From assembly GCA_947588795.1 (NCBI GenBank), contig CANPZJ010000031.1:1-9339 (forward strand): 9,339 nucleotides of DNA. The letters run 5' to 3'. The translations under genes and the position numbers were made by a program. The notes under the pieces were generated by a model that was given only the letters and a program-made list of their open reading frames with translations, was not told the origin of the DNA and did not search any database. Numbering within the stretch: the first letter of the stretch is position 1; the number at the start of each line of letters is the position of its first letter. This document shows positions 5,136 through 9,339 of the stretch, in pieces. The DNA is from an uncultured Bacilli bacterium (GTDB taxonomy: Bacteria; Bacillota_I; Bacilli_A; RF39; UBA660).

Positions 5136-5786
5136 ATGGACTTTTTAAAAGAATATAATTTAGAAAAGATAGATAAAAAATTATTAGAAGAAGCATTAAC
5201 TCATAGTAGTTATTCTAATGAACATAAAGGTACTAAAAATTATGAAAGATTAGAATTTTTAGGGGATGCTGTCTTAGAACTTATAACTAGTGAATATTTT
5301 TATTTAAATACCGATTGTAAAGAAGGCGAAATGACTAAAAAAAGAGCTAGCTTTGTCTGTGAACAAGCTCTAGCATATTATGTTAAACAAATTGGTTATG
5401 ATAAATATATTAGAGTAGGTCATGGTCAAGAACATGATATTAATGATACAATTATTGCTGATACTTATGAAAGTGTTCTTGGTGCTATTTATTTATCATT
5501 AGGTTATGATGTTGCTAAAAAATATGTTTATAAAACAGTTATTCCTTATATTGAAAAAGATTTTATGTTTTTTGATGATTATAAAACGAGATTACAAGAG
5601 CTAGTGCAAACAGATAAAAAGTCTTTAGAGTATGTTTTAGTAAATGAATATGGAGAAGCTCATGATAAAACCTTTGAGGTAGAGGTAAGAATTGATAATA
5701 TTATCTACGGCAAAGGTATTGGTAAAAGCAAAAAAGAAGCAGAGCAACATGCAGCTTTTGATGCTTATAAAAAATCTGCAAAGTAG
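5136..5786 (+). CDS. rnc: Ribonuclease III
   Basis: This 216-aa enzyme cleaves double-stranded RNA in ribosomal RNA maturation and mRNA turnover. The catalytic domain spans about 1-145, with the signature YERLEFLGDAVLEL (36-49) and metal-binding acidic residues E40, D44, D109 and E112 (ADTYESVLGAIYL, 108-120). The double-stranded RNA binding domain follows at about 149-214 (DYKTRLQELVQ at the start, GIGKSKKEAEQHAAFDAY at the end). Length is normal for the family, if slightly short. All key residues are intact. It is the first gene of a two-gene unit with smc, the same order as in Bacillus, where acpP precedes and ftsY follows; neither neighbour is visible here. Its stop codon overlaps the smc ribosome binding site. 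Confidence 0.97.
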   Translation: MDFLKEYNLEKIDKKLLEEALTHSSYSNEHKGTKNYERLEFLGDAVLELITSEYFYLNTDCKEGEMTKKRASFVCEQALAYYVKQIGYDKYIRVGHGQEHDINDTIIADTYESVLGAIYLSLGYDVAKKYVYKTVIPYIEKDFMFFDDYKTRLQELVQTDKKSLEYVLVNEYGEAHDKTFEVEVRIDNIIYGKGIGKSKKEAEQHAAFDAYKKSAK

Positions 5787-5795
5787 AGGTATTTT

Positions 5796-8729
5796 ATGTA
5801 TTTAAAGAGTATTAGATTAGATGGTTTTAAATCATTTGCGAATAAAACTATTTTTGAATTTAAAAAAGGTATTACGGCCATAGTTGGTCCAAATGGTAGT
5901 GGTAAGTCCAATATTGTTGATGCTATTCGTTGGGTTTTAGGAGAACAATCAGTTAAATCACTTCGTGGTGGTGCGCAAATGAGTGATGTTATTTTTAGTG
6001 GAAGCGATGCTAAAGATGCCTTAAATAAAGCATCAGTTACCTTAACTTTTGATAATAGCGATAAATATTTAAATAGTGAATTTAATGAAGTAGAAGTTAA
6101 AAGATGCGTCTATAAAAGTGGTGAAAGTGAATACTTTATAAATAATGTTAAAGTAAGACTTAAAGATATTACTGATCTTTTTATTGATAGTGGTTCATCA
6201 AATGATGCCTTTAATATTATTTCCCAAGGATCCGTTATGGATATCGTAAACTCTAAACCAATTGATAGAAGAACTATCATTGAAAGTGCGGCAGGAGTTT
6301 TAAAATATAAAAAAAGAAAAGAAGAATCTTTAAAAAAACTTGATAAAACTAAAGATAATATAGCAAGCATTAATTTAGTAATTAACGAATTATTTGGCGA
6401 AATTAATCCTTTAAGAGAACAAGCGGAAATAGCTCGGCAATATGTATCATTAAAAGATGAGTTAAAAAATACGGAAATTGCTTTAACTACGAAAGATATT
6501 ACTAAATTAAATAAAGAATATTTAGATAATAAAAAAAGAGAAGAAGAACTTACTAATACTTTAGAAAAAATGACTAAAGTTACTGATACTGCCGAAGTAG
6601 AAAAAATAAAATTAGATATTTATAAATTAGATGATAAAATAAATATGCAAAATAAAAAATTAATTAGTTTAACGGAAGAATTATCTTTAGTTAGTAGTGA
6701 AAAAAGACTAGCTGTTGAAAGAACTAAATATGAATATAGTGAAGATAAAATTAAAAATAATTTAATTAATTTAAAAAATGATGAATTAAATTTAATTAAA
6801 GATATTGAAATAGCTAATAAAGAAATAGATATATTAAATAATAATATTAAAGTATTAGAAGAAGAAAATACCAAAATAAATAATGAATATAAAAATATTA
6901 TTTTAAAGAAAACTACATATAGTGAAGAGTTAAATAATTTAACTAAAAATAAATTACAATTAGAAAATAAAATAGATATTTTAGAAAATAATATCTTAAA
7001 TAATGAAAAAATGCCTTTAAGTGTTAAAAGTATTTTAAATAATAATAGACTTAAAGGTATTCATAATACAATTGGTAATTTAATTGAAGTACCAAATGAT
7101 TACTTAATGCCAGTTGAAGTGGTCTTAGCTAGTTCTAGTAATTTTATTGTCGTAGATAATGAAGTATCTGCTAAAAGTGCGATTAATTATTTAAAAGATA
7201 ATAATTTAGGAAGAGCAACATTCTTACCACTTAATATTATTAAATCTAGATTAGTTAGTAATGAAGTAAAGGAAAGACTCCAAAAAATTAATGGTTATGA
7301 AGGTATTTTATCAGAACTAATAAGTTATGATCATACTTACAAAAATATACTAGAAAATCAATTAGGTAATGTTATTGTAGCTAAAGACATTGATAGTATG
7401 AATTTAATTGCCAAGATAATGGAATATAAATATCGTGTAGTAGCCCTTGATGGTAGTATTATTTACGCCGGTGGTTCAATAAGTGGTGGAACCATAAAGA
7501 AAAGTACTAATATTAATTTAAAAAGTGAACTTGAAAATAATAAATTAAATTTAGAAAAAGTTAATGAAAAAATAGATAGCTTAAATAAAGAATTAGTAAG
7601 TATTACCAGTGATGAGGAAATAATTAATGATAAGTTAAATAAAAGTGCGGTTGAGTTAATTAATCTAAATAGTACCAAAACTAGTCAAATAAATATTCTG
7701 GAAAGTAAAGAAGAAAGTTTAAAAATAGTTAAAAATGATTTAAATGGTATAACTAATTTAAAGAAGAATAATTTAGATGCTGAACTTGAAAAAATAATGC
7801 AAAAAGAAAATAATTTAGCTATTGAAAAAGAAAAATTAGAACAAGGTTTAACTGATTTAAAAAATAAAAAGATTGATTTAAATAATGAACTACAAGAATT
7901 AGAAGATAAAACTAATAAAGCTAATCAAGAATACCGAAGTATTTCTAATGAACTCAATAATGTTAGTGTTAATGTTGGTAAATTAAATGTTAAATTAGAT
8001 AATTTATTACTTACATTAAATGAAGAATATAATATGACTTATGAATATGCGAAAGAAAATTATGAACTCGATATTGATGAAAATTTAGCAAGAAGTAAAG
8101 TGCATAAATTAAAAAGTGAAATTAAATCTTTAGGAGAAGTCAATACCGGTAGTATCGCTGAATACGAAAGAGTAAGTAGTCGTTATGAATTTTTAACTAG
8201 TCAAAAAGAAGATTTAGAAGTATCAATGAATAGTTTAAAAGAAATAATTAGTGATATGGATAATATTATGGAAGAAAAATTTATTACGACATTTAATAAA
8301 GTAAGTGAAGAGTTTAGTAAAGTATTTAAAATTATGTTTCAAGGTGGAACTGGTAAATTAGAACTAACTGATCCTAATGATTATTTAAATACAGGTATTG
8401 AAATGATTATCATTCCACCAGGGAAAAAGATTCATAATACCCAAAGCCTATCAGGTGGTGAAAAATCACTTACTGCTATATGTTTACTTTTTGCTATCCT
8501 TAATGTATCTCCTGTACCATTTATTGTCTTAGATGAAGTAGAAGCTGCTCTAGACGAAGTAAATGTTGATTTATTTGGTGAATACTTAAATAAAAAGAAA
8601 ATGGATAGCCAATATATTTTAATTACGCATAAAAAGAGAATGATGGAATATGCTGATGTCTTATATGGTATTACAATGCAAAACGCTGGTATTAGTAAAG
8701 TAGTTGGGGTAAAATTAGAAAACGTTTAA
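5796..8729 (+). CDS. smc: Chromosome segregation/condensation ATPase SMC (short-arm form)
   Basis: This 977-aa SMC is the ATPase core of the bacterial condensin with ScpA and ScpB, extruding and aligning chromosomal DNA. The N-terminal head has Walker A GPNGSGKS (31-38) and Q-loop Q144. A first coiled-coil arm runs about 171-406, the hinge about 407-567 (GIHNTIGNLIEV, VVALDGSIIYAGGSISGG) and the second arm about 570-805. The C-terminal head has signature LSGGEKSLTAI (885-895), Walker B FIVLDEVEAALDE (909-921; D913, catalytic E914) and switch H945. No proline interrupts 206-406 or 572-859. It is about 200 residues shorter than the ~1,186-aa B. subtilis SMC, with both arms shortened about equally, near the ~980-aa Mollicutes P115 type. 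The start uses GAGGT (5786-5790) 5 bases upstream, 9 bases after the rnc stop. A terminator follows. Confidence 0.97.
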   Translation: MYLKSIRLDGFKSFANKTIFEFKKGITAIVGPNGSGKSNIVDAIRWVLGEQSVKSLRGGAQMSDVIFSGSDAKDALNKASVTLTFDNSDKYLNSEFNEVEVKRCVYKSGESEYFINNVKVRLKDITDLFIDSGSSNDAFNIISQGSVMDIVNSKPIDRRTIIESAAGVLKYKKRKEESLKKLDKTKDNIASINLVINELFGEINPLREQAEIARQYVSLKDELKNTEIALTTKDITKLNKEYLDNKKREEELTNTLEKMTKVTDTAEVEKIKLDIYKLDDKINMQNKKLISLTEELSLVSSEKRLAVERTKYEYSEDKIKNNLINLKNDELNLIKDIEIANKEIDILNNNIKVLEEENTKINNEYKNIILKKTTYSEELNNLTKNKLQLENKIDILENNILNNEKMPLSVKSILNNNRLKGIHNTIGNLIEVPNDYLMPVEVVLASSSNFIVVDNEVSAKSAINYLKDNNLGRATFLPLNIIKSRLVSNEVKERLQKINGYEGILSELISYDHTYKNILENQLGNVIVAKDIDSMNLIAKIMEYKYRVVALDGSIIYAGGSISGGTIKKSTNINLKSELENNKLNLEKVNEKIDSLNKELVSITSDEEIINDKLNKSAVELINLNSTKTSQINILESKEESLKIVKNDLNGITNLKKNNLDAELEKIMQKENNLAIEKEKLEQGLTDLKNKKIDLNNELQELEDKTNKANQEYRSISNELNNVSVNVGKLNVKLDNLLLTLNEEYNMTYEYAKENYELDIDENLARSKVHKLKSEIKSLGEVNTGSIAEYERVSSRYEFLTSQKEDLEVSMNSLKEIISDMDNIMEEKFITTFNKVSEEFSKVFKIMFQGGTGKLELTDPNDYLNTGIEMIIIPPGKKIHNTQSLSGGEKSLTAICLLFAILNVSPVPFIVLDEVEAALDEVNVDLFGEYLNKKKMDSQYILITHKKRMMEYADVLYGITMQNAGISKVVGVKLENV

Positions 8730-8735
8730 AATTGT

Positions 8736-8765
8736 AAAAAGTCTCTAAAAATAGAGATTTTTTTT
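8736..8765 (+). terminator. Intrinsic terminator after smc
   Basis: The stem TCTCTA (8742-8747), loop AAAA (8748-8751) and TAGAGA (8752-8757) extends outwards through a G-U and five A-U pairs into a run of eight T (8758-8765). It lies 6 bases after the smc stop and should end the rnc-smc transcript. Confidence 0.85.
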
Positions 8766-8810
8766 AATTTTTGGTACTTTTTTGTGAAAATTTTCTTGAA
8801 AAAAAGGAAA

Positions 8811-8839
8811 TTGGCTTCCTAGTACACTATATATATAAG
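8811..8839 (+). promoter_or_regulatory. Putative promoter of the Rpn-like gene
   Basis: TTGGCT (8811-8816), a 17-base spacer and TATAAG (8834-8839) form a possible promoter. The -35 lies in a small inverted repeat, AGGAA (8805-8809) and TTCCT (8816-8820). The ribosome binding site AAAGGAG (8842-8848) follows directly, 13 bases from the ATG at 8862, a rather long spacing. Confidence 0.4.
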
Positions 8840-8861
8840 TGAAAGGAGTTGAAATTGACCT

Positions 8862-9287
8862 ATGAAAACTGAAACTAAAGAAGAAACTTTTTTGATGCAA
8901 GATTCAATCTTTAAAGCAATTGTTGTTAATGAAAAAGATACGAGATTACTTGATTATATTTTATCAGATATTTTAGAAGAAAAAGTACACGTATTGAAGT
9001 TTGTTCCAACTGAACTAAAAATAAGAAGAAAAAGTGAAAGATTAAAAGTAACAGATTTAATAGTTGAGTCAGATAGTGGTAAGCATATTTTAGTTGAGTT
9101 AAATAGTAATTTTAGTAAAAGTACCAAAGTAAGAAACTTATCATACTATGCATCATATTATTCGCAAATAGTAGAAAAAAGTGAAAAATATGATGAGAGT
9201 TTAGAAACAGTTTTAATAAACTTAAATCATGATAGTAAAGTAGAGTCAGATAAAAAAAATTATATCTCTTATGAACAATTTTACTGA
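8862..9287 (+). CDS. Rpn/PD-(D/E)XK nuclease family transposase-like protein, C-terminally shortened
   Basis: This 141-aa protein resembles the N-terminal half of the Rpn / PDDEXK_2 family, recombination-promoting nucleases of about 250-300 aa often labelled transposases. Seen here: an N-terminal MQDSIFKAIV segment, then the nuclease core with D65 (KVTDLIVES) and E79-L-N81 (ILVELNSN), where Q is more usual than N, then an arginine and tyrosine-rich helix (VRNLSYYASYYSQIVEK, 90-106) and a hydrophobic strand (VLINLNHD, 117-124). It ends at TGA 9285-9287, well short of the family length. Reading past the stop in other frames gives DGTCLYFK (from 9286) and then DDKLIDVRY (from 9311), a hint but no proof of frameshift decay. 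It is the only gene here ending in TGA. ATG 8862 is chosen as the in-frame codon at 8856 is TGA. It follows the smc terminator and has its own promoter. Confidence 0.6.
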   Translation: MKTETKEETFLMQDSIFKAIVVNEKDTRLLDYILSDILEEKVHVLKFVPTELKIRRKSERLKVTDLIVESDSGKHILVELNSNFSKSTKVRNLSYYASYYSQIVEKSEKYDESLETVLINLNHDSKVESDKKNYISYEQFY

Positions 9288-9339
9288 TGGAACTTGTTTA
9301 TATTTTAAATAGATGATAAACTTATTGATGTCAGATATA

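Noticed and set aside
6110..7678. Minus-strand open frames within smc (6110-6370, 6620-6874, 7463-7678)
   Set aside because: They are antisense to a fully conserved smc, have no ribosome binding signal seen, and show leucine/serine-rich low-complexity products typical of shadow frames.
9285..9308. TGA read as tryptophan (Mycoplasma code) to extend the Rpn-like protein
   Set aside because: Tryptophan codons in the other genes are TGG, and reading through would add only seven residues before TAA.
1..9339. CRISPR arrays, tRNA/rRNA genes, riboswitches, attachment sites
   Set aside because: No regularly spaced repeats, no cloverleaf or rRNA sequence and no leader long enough for a riboswitch were seen by eye on either strand.

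Overview
This is a very AT-rich stretch of bacterial chromosome with a dense, mostly rightward gene order. The genes present (rnc-smc, YlbJ, a PDZ/Lon-type YlbL protease, prepilin-like proteins) point to a low-GC Bacillota lineage near Bacilli/Erysipelotrichia, such as the uncultured gut 'RF39-like' Bacilli. Every tryptophan codon I checked is TGG, so the code looks standard and not the Mycoplasma code, although the short SMC (977 aa) resembles the Mollicutes P115 type. The lineage placement is an inference from gene content and composition only.

Layout. Positions 1-75 are the end of a repeat or IS-like element that runs off the left edge. It carries a near-perfect promoter pointing leftwards into the element. 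Positions 92-1703 hold a promoter and three tightly coupled genes for small type IV prepilin-like proteins. Convergent to them, with a 51-bp tail-to-tail overlap, is a YlbJ-type membrane protein (1653-2588, minus). Divergent from that is a YlbL-type PDZ plus Lon-fold protease (2629-3636). Next comes a Fic-domain protein with a C-terminal winged helix (3748-4803), preceded by an array of three operator-like sites around its promoter. A 208-bp MITE-like element with terminal inverted repeats and a candidate target duplication (4872-5079) fills most of the gap before rnc (5136-5786) and smc (5796-8729). The rnc-smc pair is translationally close and ends in a clear intrinsic terminator. A shortened Rpn/PD-(D/E)XK-type gene (8862-9287) with its own promoter closes the window.

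How it fits together. rnc-smc is a standard housekeeping pair (dsRNA processing, chromosome organisation). ylbJ and ylbL are close neighbours in Bacillus subtilis as well, so this pair is a conserved neighbourhood; YlbJ is a sporulation protein there. The pilin-like trio has no assembly ATPase, platform protein or prepilin peptidase in view. Fic, Rpn and the MITE/IS ends are the accessory layer. I see no clear novel multi-gene defence or metabolic system. The most notable signals are the repeat family sitting directly upstream of two operon promoters, the Fic operator array, a perfect 14-bp hairpin inside the ylbJ coding sequence, and the shortened SMC.
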